64,000 nucleotides of DNA from Asticcacaulis endophyticus (GCF_014652575.1 NZ_BMZB01000001.1:124001-188000); one strand, 5' to 3'; shown: positions 1 to 8,727, counted from the stretch's first letter. Translations and numbers: made by a program. The notes: generated by a model not told the origin, from the sequence alone.

Positions 1-21
1 TGGAAAAACAATTTTTGATAA

Positions 22-48
22 ATTAAAAATAGGCGAAAAATCCTATTG
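22..48 (-). terminator. Terminator of the PAS_5 gene
   Basis: On the minus strand a 6-bp stem (AATAGG/CCTATT, 28-33 with 42-47) is followed by a T-rich run. It lies 46 bases after the stop of the PAS_5 gene. The stem is short, so this is a modest intrinsic terminator. Confidence 0.5.
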
Positions 49-93
49 CACGACTGCGGATGGCCCGCCCATAAGGCCCATGATCGCCGTGAG

Positions 94-627
94 TCAGGCC
101 GCGCGAATCCCGCTGGTAGGGGCTTCAAGACGCCCGATCATGGCATCATGGCCCAGAATCATATCAACCTTAACCCCATCGCTGGCCAGCGGCAGACGCA
201 GCCAGAACAGGCTCAGGCCCCGTGCCCCGCGCCAGGCCATGGAGTGTAAGCCCACATTAGGCTTACGGGTGGTGGCGACCAGCGACAATTCTTCGGCCCA
301 GTACATGGCCTCATTAATTGTATATATCTCATCGAAGGTCTTGCCGGTGATTTCAGTGCCGTAGGCGCTGAATAATTCCGTTCCGGCCAGTCGCTGACGA
401 AAGGCTTCCGGCGGGAGAATATGACGGTCATCCGCCGGATAGCTGTCAGAAACATCAATCAGGCTGATGGTCGGCAGGAGTTTGCGCAAGGCACACGGAT
501 CTATATCGGCCCGTGCGGGCAGTCGTCCGGGCTTACGAAGGCCCTTCCAGTAACGGAAGATGTCTTCGTGGCCGCGTAAAGCCGATGCCATTTCAGCCGC
601 TATACCCGCCATAACAAAACGCGCCAC
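94..627 (-). CDS. PAS domain protein (PAS_5 family)
   Basis: This 177-residue protein resembles the small alphaproteobacterial PAS_5 (DUF1491-like) proteins. These are single PAS folds, and their ligand and partner are unknown. The recognisable core is the run from about residue 22 (HEDIFRYWKGLR), through the LPARADIDP segment, to the IYTINEAMYWAEELSLVATTR helix region near the middle. There is no signal peptide or membrane segment, so it should be cytosolic. The start shown is GTG at 627; an ATG at 612 (MAGIAAEM) is an equally possible start, and neither has a clear Shine-Dalgarno. It stands alone, with a terminator behind it and a promoter region dense in GANTC sites. The family call is from recognition of the sequence, not a search. 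Confidence 0.7.
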   Translation of the reverse strand: MARFVMAGIAAEMASALRGHEDIFRYWKGLRKPGRLPARADIDPCALRKLLPTISLIDVSDSYPADDRHILPPEAFRQRLAGTELFSAYGTEITGKTFDEIYTINEAMYWAEELSLVATTRKPNVGLHSMAWRGARGLSLFWLRLPLASDGVKVDMILGHDAMIGRLEAPTSGIRAA

Positions 628-672
628 TACCCCTTATGCACGGACGACACCCACCGTCCGTCAACCTGCCCC

Positions 673-749
673 GAATCGCACGAATCACCAGTATTCCGCG
701 CACGATCAAAACGAATCACCTAAATTTACCTTCTCTTAAGGGGTGATTC
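673..749. promoter_or_regulatory. Cluster of four GANTC (CcrM) sites with GAATCACC repeats
   Basis: GAATC occurs at 673-677, 682-686 and 713-717, and GATTC at 745-749. Three of the four are part of the longer word GAATCACC (two direct copies 31 bp apart and one inverted). The cluster lies upstream of the PAS_5 gene on the minus strand. GANTC is the CcrM methylation site in Caulobacterales, and GcrA acts through methylated GANTC promoters. Control of the PAS_5 gene by methylation is inference. Confidence 0.5.
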
Positions 750-800
750 TTTGGCAAGCAAAAAAGGGTTAACGCGACCTCTCTGTTGGTAAAAAGACAC

Positions 801-835
801 AAAAAAGGCGCCTTAATCTCAGTTATGGCGCCTTT
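801..835 (-). terminator. Intrinsic terminator of mucR
   Basis: A perfect 9-bp inverted repeat (AAAGGCGCC at 804-812 and GGCGCCTTT at 827-835) is followed on the minus strand by six T residues. It sits 38 bases after the mucR stop codon. Confidence 0.85.
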
Positions 836-872
836 AGCATTAATTATCGATAGGAAGATATTGAGACGAGCT

Positions 873-1301
873 TTACTTTACGACGCGGGTTTTGCGTGCA
901 ACCTGACGGCCACCCTGGCCCAGGCCCATCTTTTTGGCCAGATCCGAACGGGCCTTGGCATAGTTTGGCGCGACCATCGGATAGTCCTTCGGCAAGCCCC
1001 ACTTGGCGCGATATTCTTCAGGCGACATATTGTACTTGGTGCGCAGGTGACGCTTGAGCGACTTGAACTTGCGACCGTCCTCAAGACAGACAATATGATC
1101 AGAAGAAATCGACTTCTTTACCGATACCGCAGGCTCTTTCGGCGCTTCGATCTTGGTTTCTTCGCCGGTAGTTATGCTGTTGAGGGCGGCATATACATTC
1201 TGGATCAGGGACGGCAACTCACTGGCCGGCACAGAATTATTACCAACATAGGCCGAAACAATGTCCGCCGTCATATCAATGGTGTCTGTCTTGTTGTCCA
1301 T
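873..1301 (-). CDS. mucR: MucR family transcriptional regulator
   Basis: This 142-residue protein belongs to the Ros/MucR family of DNA-binding proteins, which bind AT-rich promoters. In caulobacters MucR works with SciP in the CtrA cell-cycle circuit. The DNA-binding core is the C-terminal half: VCLEDGRKFKSLKRHLRTKY, then MSPEEYRAKWGLP and YPMVAPNYAKARS. The N-terminal half is the acidic oligomerisation region. The usual Cys2His2 zinc site of Ros is degenerate: the second Cys is Asp (CLED) and the second His region reads TKY, so zinc binding may be lost, as reported for some Mesorhizobium Ml proteins. The start is ATG at 1301 with a weak GGGAT upstream. Monocistronic, with its own terminator. 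Confidence 0.9.
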   Translation of the reverse strand: MDNKTDTIDMTADIVSAYVGNNSVPASELPSLIQNVYAALNSITTGEETKIEAPKEPAVSVKKSISSDHIVCLEDGRKFKSLKRHLRTKYNMSPEEYRAKWGLPKDYPMVAPNYAKARSDLAKKMGLGQGGRQVARKTRVVK

Positions 1302-1482
1302 TACACAAATCCCGTGAATTCGCCTGAAATATCAACTTTAGTTCGCGCTTTAACTAAGCCATGACTTTTGATTATTCAAGTCTTCAACAGAAAAAATATT
1401 CACATCGTGGTGAATATGGGAATGCATTACTTACAAAAACCGTAAGTTGACGCAAGGTCATCCTGCGTAAAAATCATCACCG

Positions 1483-2721
1483 TCAGGCTTTCAGATCCTG
1501 AGCAAAGGCCAGCATTGCCGCACGTTCCGGCACGGTTAAGCCGTCCAGATCAACCTCTTCGCCTTTACTCAGGGTACGGATCAGAGTGGCGCTTAAGGCC
1601 GAAGACAAAGACCAGTTCCAGTAACGCAATACGGTCTGCGCCCGGTCAGTCGCCAGCACATCAAACGTAATCAGCACATGCTCAAGCTCCGGATGGACTG
1701 AACCATCCGCCATCTGGGACGGGCGGCGCAAGGCCTGCCACAGACCGCGTAATGACGCCTTGGGCAGACCAGTCGCCTTGCACAGCACCGCCAGAGGCTC
1801 TCCGCCCCGATCGCGCAGCATCTTGGCACCGGTCGAAGGCTTAATCCCCGCAAGGTAAGATATCTCTTCGGCCAGATGACGGGTCATGCCCTTGCGGGCC
1901 GCCTCATCGATAGCCGCATCCAGACTGTCGAACGGACTGCGCGCCAGAGCCGCCCGGTTACGCTGACGCCGCTCAATGAACTGAAGCGCCTTGCGCGATA
2001 ATGCGTCCTGCCAGCCTTCGTCAGCGGCCATGGCAAACACATCGGAGGCCGCATCCTGCATCACTTCGCGGTTGACCGCAAAACGGCTCAGGATCACGCG
2101 GCGCACCTCCGCATCCGCCCACCAGAACATGACATAGGCCGAACTGGGCCGGATTTCCGGACGCTTGATAATCAGCGGGATCAGTTGCGGCTGTGACTGA
2201 CTTAGGACCACCACCGCCTCAACCGCCATCTGTGACAAGCTGGCGCGGGTGTTTTTCAGAATGACTTCGATAACCCGCACGTCCTGCTGTTCGATCAGGA
2301 TTTCGGTTAGGATGGGTGCCAGATTTTTGCGCGCTGCCAGCAACATCCGGTGCTCATGGCCACCATTGCGGGCGCAGTAGCTCAGATCGGAGTCGTTCAG
2401 AGTCTCGCACTCTTCGATCAGGGCGCGGGCGACGCGCACCTCATCAATGATCAGGCGGCGCACCAGCGAGTTCGGCACTTCGGTCAGATGCGACAGACGT
2501 TTGGCGACGCGGGCGCGGTCTTCGACACCCGCCTCACTGAGCATTTCCACCAGCAAATCCGCCGTCACCGCCCGCTCAAAGGCATTGATGCGACTTTCGG
2601 GCAGACACACCACATCTGCCAGCCGCTTAAGCAGGGTCTGGCGCGACAGGCTCACCCGCACGGGCACGCCTGTCGATTGCGCATCCAGATCTTCGATGAA
2701 ACGGGACTGAGACTCAGACAT
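1483..2721 (-). CDS. DUF2336 domain-containing protein
   Basis: This 412-residue cytosolic protein matches the alphaproteobacterial DUF2336 family in length and in its all-helical, HEAT-like layout. It has repeated Leu/Ala/Arg-rich helices, for example RVAKRLSHLTEVPNSLVRRL at about residues 70-90 and the stretches around residues 150-260. No catalytic motif, signal peptide or membrane segment is visible. The function of the family is unknown. The start ATG at 2721 follows a palindromic repeat region, so the promoter must lie within or next to the repeat at 2791-2894. It is not clearly in an operon: cysK is upstream on the same strand but separated by that repeat. Confidence 0.75.
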   Translation of the reverse strand: MSESQSRFIEDLDAQSTGVPVRVSLSRQTLLKRLADVVCLPESRINAFERAVTADLLVEMLSEAGVEDRARVAKRLSHLTEVPNSLVRRLIIDEVRVARALIEECETLNDSDLSYCARNGGHEHRMLLAARKNLAPILTEILIEQQDVRVIEVILKNTRASLSQMAVEAVVVLSQSQPQLIPLIIKRPEIRPSSAYVMFWWADAEVRRVILSRFAVNREVMQDAASDVFAMAADEGWQDALSRKALQFIERRQRNRAALARSPFDSLDAAIDEAARKGMTRHLAEEISYLAGIKPSTGAKMLRDRGGEPLAVLCKATGLPKASLRGLWQALRRPSQMADGSVHPELEHVLITFDVLATDRAQTVLRYWNWSLSSALSATLIRTLSKGEEVDLDGLTVPERAAMLAFAQDLKA

Positions 2722-2790
2722 GCGCCATCATGCCCCGTCAGGCGTTAATCTTTTGTTATGCAGCCCAACTCACTACAGCGCACCAACCCG

Positions 2791-2894
2791 TAAATCGTGA
2801 GATTTGCGGTGAGTAGCAGGAGGTAAGCGCCGCAGGTACACCTAAGTACCTGCCAGCGCAGCCGACGCACTAATCACCCAAAGACCGCGATTTA
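2791..2894. repeat. Dispersed palindromic repeat, copy 1
   Basis: This is an imperfect palindrome of about 104 bp. The outer arms start TAAATCGTGAGATTTGCGG and end in CCGCGATTTA. The core hairpin is GCGCCGCAGGTAC, a short loop, then GTACCTGCCAGCGC. The same core recurs at 11272-11400 and 40016-40136. Its right tip supplies the TAA stop codon of cysK. It lies between cysK and the DUF2336 gene. Confidence 0.8.
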
Positions 2895-3857
2895 CAGGCC
2901 GTCGAAGAGGGCGGTGGATAGATACCTTTCTGCAAAGCTTGGAATAATCGCCACGATCGTCTTACCCGCATATTCATCCTTTGCCGCCAGACGGAAGGCG
3001 ACCTCAAGTGCTGCCCCCGACGAAATACCGACCGGCAGGCCTTCGGTGGCCGCAGCCTTACGTGCCATGGCAAAAGCAGCGTCATTCGAGACGGTTTCCA
3101 CGCCATCGATCACGCTGCGATCCAGAATACCCGGCACAAAACCGGCGCCGATGCCCTGAATCTTGTGCGGCCCAGGCTCACCACCCGACAGGATGGGCGA
3201 GGCTTCGGGTTCAACTGCGATCATCTTAACGGAGGCTTTTTTCTCTTTCAGGGCCTGACCGATGCCGGTGATCGAACCACCAGTGCCGACGCCGGAGATG
3301 ACCACATCGACCGCGCCGTTTGTGTCATTCCAGATTTCCTGAGCCGTGGAAATGCGGTGAATATAGGGATTGGCGTCGTTTTCAAACTGCTGCGGCATGA
3401 CCGAACCCGGCGTGGCCTCAATGATTTCCAGCGCCTTGGCAATCGCACCGCGCATGCCTTTTTCGGCCGGGGTCAGCTCAAGCTGCGCCCCCAGCAGGGC
3501 CAGCATCTTACGGCGCTCCAGCGACATGGATTCCGGCATGCACAGGATCAGTTTGTAACCCTTGGCGGCGGCGACAAACGCCAGCGCAATACCGGTGTTG
3601 CCCGATGTCGGTTCAACGATGGTCGCCCCCGGTGTCAGCTTACCCGAAGCCTCCAGCGCCTCGATCATCGAAATGCCGATACGGTCTTTGACTGACGACA
3701 GCGGGTTAAAGAACTCAAGCTTGGCCAGCACATCGGCCTTAGAGCCATATTCCTTCGACAGCCGCGGCAGGCGCACCAGCGGCGTATCGCCCATGGTATC
3801 AAGAATGGACTCAAAAATCTTACCGCGCCCAGAACGCGACAGTGTGGATTCGGACAT
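2892..3857 (-). CDS. cysK: Cysteine synthase A (O-acetylserine sulfhydrylase)
   Basis: This PLP enzyme makes cysteine from O-acetylserine and sulfide in the cytosol. The 321 residues match the family length. Visible signatures are FFNPLSSVKDRIG with the PLP lysine at about residue 55, EPTSGNTGI (substrate/PLP loop) near residue 82, VISGVGTGGSITG (phosphate loop) near 186, and GISSGAALEVA near 275. The start ATG at 3857 has GGAGG eight bases upstream. It is divergent from chpT, with about 220 bases between them. The final residues and stop codon run into the dispersed repeat. Confidence 0.95.
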   Translation of the reverse strand: MSESTLSRSGRGKIFESILDTMGDTPLVRLPRLSKEYGSKADVLAKLEFFNPLSSVKDRIGISMIEALEASGKLTPGATIVEPTSGNTGIALAFVAAAKGYKLILCMPESMSLERRKMLALLGAQLELTPAEKGMRGAIAKALEIIEATPGSVMPQQFENDANPYIHRISTAQEIWNDTNGAVDVVISGVGTGGSITGIGQALKEKKASVKMIAVEPEASPILSGGEPGPHKIQGIGAGFVPGILDRSVIDGVETVSNDAAFAMARKAAATEGLPVGISSGAALEVAFRLAAKDEYAGKTIVAIIPSFAERYLSTALFDGL

Positions 3858-4080
3858 GGGATGAACCTCCGGTGGTCTTTATTTAGGTTGCGCTGTGTTA
3901 GCGCACAAACCCAAACGGGTAAATGCAAATCGGGGTGAAACAGGCCTGTAACCGGGGGAGCGCGTGCCATAACCGCGACAAGCCAAACTGAATTTTGACC
4001 ACCATATCGCTTAAAATGTTTGCTGATAAGGCAAATCACCTCACATATGGCGTCAAAGAATCTAAACTGAGGATATGGGC

Positions 4081-4779
4081 ATGACCTTCCCTGAAGCCAC
4101 CGTAGCCAACACACTTGACACCGACGGGGCCGAGACCACGCCGCTCAAGGCGCTGCCGAACCCTCACGAACTGGCGACCCAATTGATCGCCAAGCTGTGT
4201 CACGATTTTATATCGCCTACAGGTGCGATTGTGTCCGGCCTTGACCTGCTTGAGGACCCGTCCGCGCAGGACATGAAGGAAGATGCCATTAACCTGATCA
4301 AGGCCTCGTCGAAAAAGCTGGTGTCGATCGTCTATTTCGCGCGCGTGGCCTTTGGGGCCGCGACCACGGCTGAGGATTTTTCTATCAAGCAACTGCGCAA
4401 GATTTTGGATGATATGTTCTCGACCATGCGCGCCACCCTGGATTTGAATATCGACGATGAGATCGTGCTCGAAAAGCCAGTGGCGCGGGCGCTGGTCAAC
4501 CTGGTCTATATTGCCGGAGGGGCCTTGCCCTTGGGTGGGACGGCCACAATCGATATGGCAAAAGACGGCGACGCCATCACCTTTACTGCCCTGTCCACCG
4601 GCAAAAAGGCCCGCCTGAAACCCGAAGCGGTCGAGGGCCTAAGCGGTGATCCGCTCGGTGACGGCCTGTCGGGGCAGTGGATTCAGCCCTTCTGGCTCCA
4701 CAGCGTGGTTACGGAAGCAGGCGGCACCCTCACCTTCACCGCCGAAGAAGACCGGCTTGAGATCATTGTTAAGATGTAA
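4081..4779 (+). CDS. chpT: Histidine phosphotransferase ChpT
   Basis: ChpT is a dimeric histidine phosphotransferase. It carries phosphate from the hybrid kinase CckA to CtrA and CpdR in the alphaproteobacterial cell-cycle relay. The diagnostic segment KLCHDFISPTGAIVSGLDLL holds the phospho-accepting His (residue 41 from the chosen start). It is followed by LEDPSAQDMKEDAINLI and a degenerate kinase-like C-terminal domain ending in a beta-rich LTFTAEEDRLEIIV. I chose ATG 4081 because GAGGA lies seven bases ahead; ATG 4075 is too close to it. A GAATC CcrM site lies at 4058-4062, just before the gene. A terminator follows directly. CckA and CtrA are not in this window. Confidence 0.92.
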   Translation: MTFPEATVANTLDTDGAETTPLKALPNPHELATQLIAKLCHDFISPTGAIVSGLDLLEDPSAQDMKEDAINLIKASSKKLVSIVYFARVAFGAATTAEDFSIKQLRKILDDMFSTMRATLDLNIDDEIVLEKPVARALVNLVYIAGGALPLGGTATIDMAKDGDAITFTALSTGKKARLKPEAVEGLSGDPLGDGLSGQWIQPFWLHSVVTEAGGTLTFTAEEDRLEIIVKM

Positions 4780-4785
4780 AATATT

Positions 4786-4817
4786 CACCGCTTTGGTTAG
4801 TCAGGGCGGTGTTTTTT
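4786..4817 (+). terminator. Intrinsic terminator of chpT
   Basis: The stem CACCGC (4786-4791) pairs with GCGGTG (4806-4811) and is followed by six T residues. It begins seven bases after the chpT stop codon. Confidence 0.85.
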
Positions 4818-4830
4818 ACGCACGGCGGTT

Positions 4831-4906
4831 TGCCCCCCTCCGTCACGGCGCTAATGCGCCGTGCCACCCGCTCCGGCGGCCCGGTCCCCCGGCACGCCGG
4901 GGGAGT
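4831..4906 (-). repeat. REP-like G/C-rich repeat, copy R1
   Basis: Read on the minus strand, a CTCCCCCGGC/GCCGGGGGA hairpin comes first. A GTGGCACGGCGC/GCGCCGTG palindrome follows (4844-4863 on the plus strand), then GACGGAGGGGGGC. This is the same order of blocks as in the repeats at 22893, 23308, 31372 and 31436. It lies between the ends of two convergent genes. Confidence 0.65.
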
Positions 4907-4937
4907 ATGATAGGTATAAGGCAGCGGAGATGATGCC

Positions 4938-5696
4938 TCAATTTACCTCATCCATAACGTAATCCACCCAGATAGCCTCAACACACAACGCCTTAAACTG
5001 ATCTGAATCCACAGCAATTGCTTCGCGAGCGCGATTAAGTTCGAGATTATATGCCACCATAGCACCGGCATCCAAATGCCCGTCAAACGAGTGAATCACA
5101 GACCCCATCAGGTCTTCATGATTTTTAATCGAAAGTTTCACGTCACTCTTTTGATATGAATCTGAAATCTCATTTACGTAGTTATTCGCTACATCGCGCC
5201 TCCACCCCTGAGATATAAGCACTTGTTTAGCTTCCCCGAACTTCAGGCAGTCATTTTTTCTGTCTTCGAAAGAACTAAACACTCTCATTATGGTATCGGT
5301 TTTTTTACCCGACATGGATTTGCTAAAAATAGCGCGCCCAAAGACACGCTTGTCACCGTGCCTGTAATTATAAGTAACGACACCATCTGTGCGTTCAGAA
5401 TCAGTTCTCTTCGCAAGCCCTTGCAAGGCACCCTGGTCAAAATCCTCCGCTGTCATCTTCATGCTTAAATTCTGAGCGAGATAACTGAAAATCTGACGTA
5501 TTGGGATATATGGCGTTTCGTTAGCCCGCTCGGCCTCCAATGCCTTAGCTTTTTCCTTTTCTTCTTCCTTTTGCTTCTCAGCTTTAAAGTCCCAAATTAG
5601 CGACCTGCCGGGATTGAAGTATAATTCACCCTGCGCCCATGCCCCTTGAGTAAACGTACTCAAAGCCATCACAGCCATAACCCTCACTAAAAACAC
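4938..5696 (-). CDS. Secreted protein of unknown function
   Basis: I do not recognise this 252-residue protein. I placed the start at GTG 5696 because AGGAGG lies five bases upstream and because it gives a proper signal peptide (MFLVRVMAVMALSTF, cleavage after QGAWA). A short charged Lys/Glu-rich stretch follows at about residues 38-60 of the mature region. After it comes a mixed alpha/beta body containing NYRHGDKRVFGRAIFSKSM and two cysteines (KNDCLKF, ALCVEA). Base composition is visibly more AT-rich than the flanking genes, which suggests acquired or poorly conserved DNA. It is convergent with chpT and divergent from cheA, and not in an operon. It is probably periplasmic. Confidence 0.6.
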   Translation of the reverse strand: MFLVRVMAVMALSTFTQGAWAQGELYFNPGRSLIWDFKAEKQKEEEKEKAKALEAERANETPYIPIRQIFSYLAQNLSMKMTAEDFDQGALQGLAKRTDSERTDGVVTYNYRHGDKRVFGRAIFSKSMSGKKTDTIMRVFSSFEDRKNDCLKFGEAKQVLISQGWRRDVANNYVNEISDSYQKSDVKLSIKNHEDLMGSVIHSFDGHLDAGAMVAYNLELNRAREAIAVDSDQFKALCVEAIWVDYVMDEVN

Positions 5697-5911
5697 AGGC
5701 GCCTCCTGTTTTTGCTGCTCGACGTTTAAGCTGATGTAGCACACCATCCTACCGCATCATCCGCAACCCTTTAAATCTCTGGATTTATTTCTCATTAATC
5801 TTTTGCCAACGGTCTCTTAACCAAACCACAGCTATAAGTTTTCGCAGGGGCCCTGAGTGTGTCTGAAAATCAGACCGCTAAGGCTTAGTAAGTAACCTGA
5901 CGGGGTATGCT

Positions 5912-8287
5912 GTGGACGATTTGATTGCCGAATTCCTGACCGAGACCGCCGAAAGCCTTGAGGTGGTCGATAGTGAACTGGTCAAGTTCGAAGCCAACCC
6001 TAATGAGCGCAAGACGCTCGATAATATTTTCCGCCTTGTGCACACGGTCAAAGGCACCTGTGGGTTCTTGGGCCTTGGGCGCCTCGAAGCGGTCGCCCAC
6101 GCCGGTGAGACCCTGCTGGGTCGCTTCCGCGATGGCAAGCTGGAGGTCACCTCCGATGCCGTGACCCTGGTGCTGCATTCGATCGATCGCATCAAGTTCA
6201 TCCTGTCGGGTCTGGAATCGACCGGCAATGAACCGGACGGCGACGACCACGACCTGATCGCCCAACTGGAGGCCATGGCCGAAGGTCAGGCCGTTGATAT
6301 TTCCGCCGTGCAGGCCGTCGAAGTGCCGGACCGCCCGATTGGCTCTGAGCCTGATCCAATCCTGGCCCCCGAAGTGGTCCAAAAAGAACCTGAGCGCAAC
6401 TTACGTCCCGGCGAAGTGTCCGAAGCCGAACTCGAAGCCGCCTTTGCGGCTGCCGAAGCCCCCGACTGGATGAACGAAGCCGTCGCCGAGGTTGAGCCTG
6501 AGCTGAGCGTCTCCGAAGTTGCCCCGGCTCCGGTTGCCGCAGCACCTGTGGCCGCCAAGGCCGCCCCCACCGCTTCGGATGCCCCAGCACCTGTAATGGG
6601 CGAAGACAATGCCATCGCCACCACCCAGTCGATCCGCGTGTCGGTCGATGTGCTGGAAGGGCTGATGACGTTGGTGTCGGAAATGGTTCTGACCCGCAAC
6701 CAGTTGCTGCAAATTTCGCGCACCCGTGAAGATTCTGCCTTTGCCACCCCATTACAGCGTCTCTCGACCCTGACCGGTGAGTTGCAGGACAGCGTGATGA
6801 AAACGCGCATGCAGCCGATTGGTGCAGCCTGGAAAAAGCTGCCGCGTCTGGTGCGCGACTTAAGCCACGAACTGGGTAAGAAGATTGATCTGGTCATGGA
6901 CGGTGAAGGTACCGAACTTGACCGTCAGGTTCTGGAACTTATCCGCGACCCGCTGACTCACATGGTCCGCAACTCGGCTGACCACGGTTTGGAACCGACG
7001 GCTGAGCGTATCGAACTGGGCAAGCCCGCCAACGGTACGGTCAAGCTGTCGGCCTTCCACGAAGGCGGCTATATCGTCATCCGTATTGCCGATAACGGTC
7101 GCGGCCTCAACACCGCCCGCATCCGCGAAAAAATCATCGAAAAGGCGCTGGCCCCGCGCAACGAAGTCGAAGCCATGTCGGATCAGCAGATCCACCGCTT
7201 CATCTTCGCGCCCGGCTTCTCGACCGCCGCCAAGGTCACCAACCTGTCGGGCCGCGGCGTCGGCATGGACGTGGTGCGCACCAATATTGAGCAAATCGGC
7301 GGCCAGATCGACCTCGTCTCGATCATGGGCCAAGGCACGACCTTTACCATCAAGATCCCGCTGACCCTGGCCATCGTTTCGGCCCTGATCGTCGGTGCCG
7401 GTGGTCAGAAGTTCGCCGTGCCGCAAACCTCGGTCATGGAACTGGTTCGCACTGGCGCCAATGCCGAGCACAAGATTGAGAAGATCAACGACGCGCTGGT
7501 CCTGCGCCTGCGCGATAAGCTGCTGCCGCTGGTACAATTAGGCCCAACCATGCAACTTGAAGCGGCCCAATCTGAGGACCCAACCTTTGTCATGGTCATT
7601 CAGGTCGGTGAACGCCGCTATGGCCTCGTCGTCAACGATGTTCTGGATACCGAAGAAATCGTGGTCAAGCCGCTGGCCGGTATCCTGCGCTCGGTTCAGG
7701 CCTTTTCGGGCGCCACTATCCTTGGTGACGGTTCCGTCGTGCTGATCCTCGACCCGAACGCCCTGTCGGAATATGCCGGCAACATCATCGACGAGAAATC
7801 AGCCGAAGACGGCGAGATCGTGGTCGCCTCGGCGGAGAATGAAAAAGTGGCCATGCTGCTGTTCAAAGCCGGTTACGGCGCGCCCAAGGCGGTCGAACTG
7901 GCGCACATCACGCGTCTTGAGCACATCGAAGTCGAAAAGATCGAGCGCATGGACGGCCGCGCCGCCCTGCAATATCGCGGCAAACTGATGCCAATCCTGA
8001 ACGTCAGCGAAGGCTCTGGCTTAATGAACGAAGGCATTCAGCCGTTGCTGGTCTTTACCGGCGAAGGCTATGCCATGGCGCTGGCGGTCGATGAGATCGT
8101 TGATGTGGTCGAAGATTCTCTGTCCATCGAACTGTCGCCGGATCGGGCGGGTGTTCGCGGTACTGCCGTCGTCGCCGGTCGCGCCTGTGAAATCCTTGAT
8201 GTCGATTACTACCAATTCCGCGGTCTGGCCGAACATGCCCGCAAAGCCCCACAAACTGACTCCGAAGCCGGAAAGGTCGCCGCATGA
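5912..8287 (+). CDS. cheA: Chemotaxis histidine kinase CheA
   Basis: CheA is the chemotaxis kinase that phosphorylates CheY and CheB. Domain order over 791 residues: Hpt domain with phospho-His 44 (RLVHTVKGTCGFLG); an Ala/Pro/Glu-rich linker at about 115-225 where a P2 domain would be; dimerisation helices from about 230 (IRVSVDVLEGLMTLVSEM); a HATPase with N box NSADHGLE near 350, G1 DNGRGLN near 396 and G2 GRGVGMDVVR near 450; and a CheW-like P5 domain to about 630. A second CheW-like segment follows at about 640-775 (YAMALAVDEIVDVVEDSL), which is less common. The start is GTG 5912; no upstream ATG in frame is better. It overlaps cheW by four bases (ATGA), and opens the operon cheA-W-Y-B-R. 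Confidence 0.95.
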   Translation: MDDLIAEFLTETAESLEVVDSELVKFEANPNERKTLDNIFRLVHTVKGTCGFLGLGRLEAVAHAGETLLGRFRDGKLEVTSDAVTLVLHSIDRIKFILSGLESTGNEPDGDDHDLIAQLEAMAEGQAVDISAVQAVEVPDRPIGSEPDPILAPEVVQKEPERNLRPGEVSEAELEAAFAAAEAPDWMNEAVAEVEPELSVSEVAPAPVAAAPVAAKAAPTASDAPAPVMGEDNAIATTQSIRVSVDVLEGLMTLVSEMVLTRNQLLQISRTREDSAFATPLQRLSTLTGELQDSVMKTRMQPIGAAWKKLPRLVRDLSHELGKKIDLVMDGEGTELDRQVLELIRDPLTHMVRNSADHGLEPTAERIELGKPANGTVKLSAFHEGGYIVIRIADNGRGLNTARIREKIIEKALAPRNEVEAMSDQQIHRFIFAPGFSTAAKVTNLSGRGVGMDVVRTNIEQIGGQIDLVSIMGQGTTFTIKIPLTLAIVSALIVGAGGQKFAVPQTSVMELVRTGANAEHKIEKINDALVLRLRDKLLPLVQLGPTMQLEAAQSEDPTFVMVIQVGERRYGLVVNDVLDTEEIVVKPLAGILRSVQAFSGATILGDGSVVLILDPNALSEYAGNIIDEKSAEDGEIVVASAENEKVAMLLFKAGYGAPKAVELAHITRLEHIEVEKIERMDGRAALQYRGKLMPILNVSEGSGLMNEGIQPLLVFTGEGYAMALAVDEIVDVVEDSLSIELSPDRAGVRGTAVVAGRACEILDVDYYQFRGLAEHARKAPQTDSEAGKVAA

Positions 8288-8727
8288 GCATCCGTGATTA
8301 TGTAACCCTGCGTGTCGGTGGTCAGTTGTTCGGCGTCGACGCCGCCCGTGTCCACGACGTATTCCATCCTCGCGGCTTAACGCCTGTGCCGTTGTCACGC
8401 TCTGAAATCGCCGGGGTTTTGAACCTGCGCGGCCGGATCGTTACCGCCGTGTGTGCGCGCCGTCGTCTGGGTCTTGGCCCACGCGAAGAGGGCGCGCCTG
8501 AGCCTCTAGCCATTGGTCTCGAAGTGCATGGCGATAGTTACGGCCTCGTGATCGATTCCGTTGATGAAGTCCTGAAACTGGATGATGAAAAGTTCCACGC
8601 CGCCCCCGGCAATTTACCGCCGCGCTGGGCAGAAATAATTGTCGGCGTTTATCAATTGGAAAAGGAACTTCTGATAGTGTTAGACCCACACACGCTTTTG
8701 GATGCCGGGCATCTCAAGGCCGCTTAA
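8284..8727 (+). CDS. cheW: Chemotaxis coupling protein CheW
   Basis: CheW links receptors to CheA in the signalling array. The 147 residues show the double beta-barrel pattern: YVTLRVGGQLFGVDAARV, then VPLSRSEIAGVLNLRGRIVTAV, YGLVIDSVDEVLKL and the ELLIVLDPHTLL end. The ATG overlaps the cheA stop as ATGA, indicating translational coupling. CheY follows after 28 bases. Confidence 0.93.
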   Translation: MSIRDYVTLRVGGQLFGVDAARVHDVFHPRGLTPVPLSRSEIAGVLNLRGRIVTAVCARRRLGLGPREEGAPEPLAIGLEVHGDSYGLVIDSVDEVLKLDDEKFHAAPGNLPPRWAEIIVGVYQLEKELLIVLDPHTLLDAGHLKAA

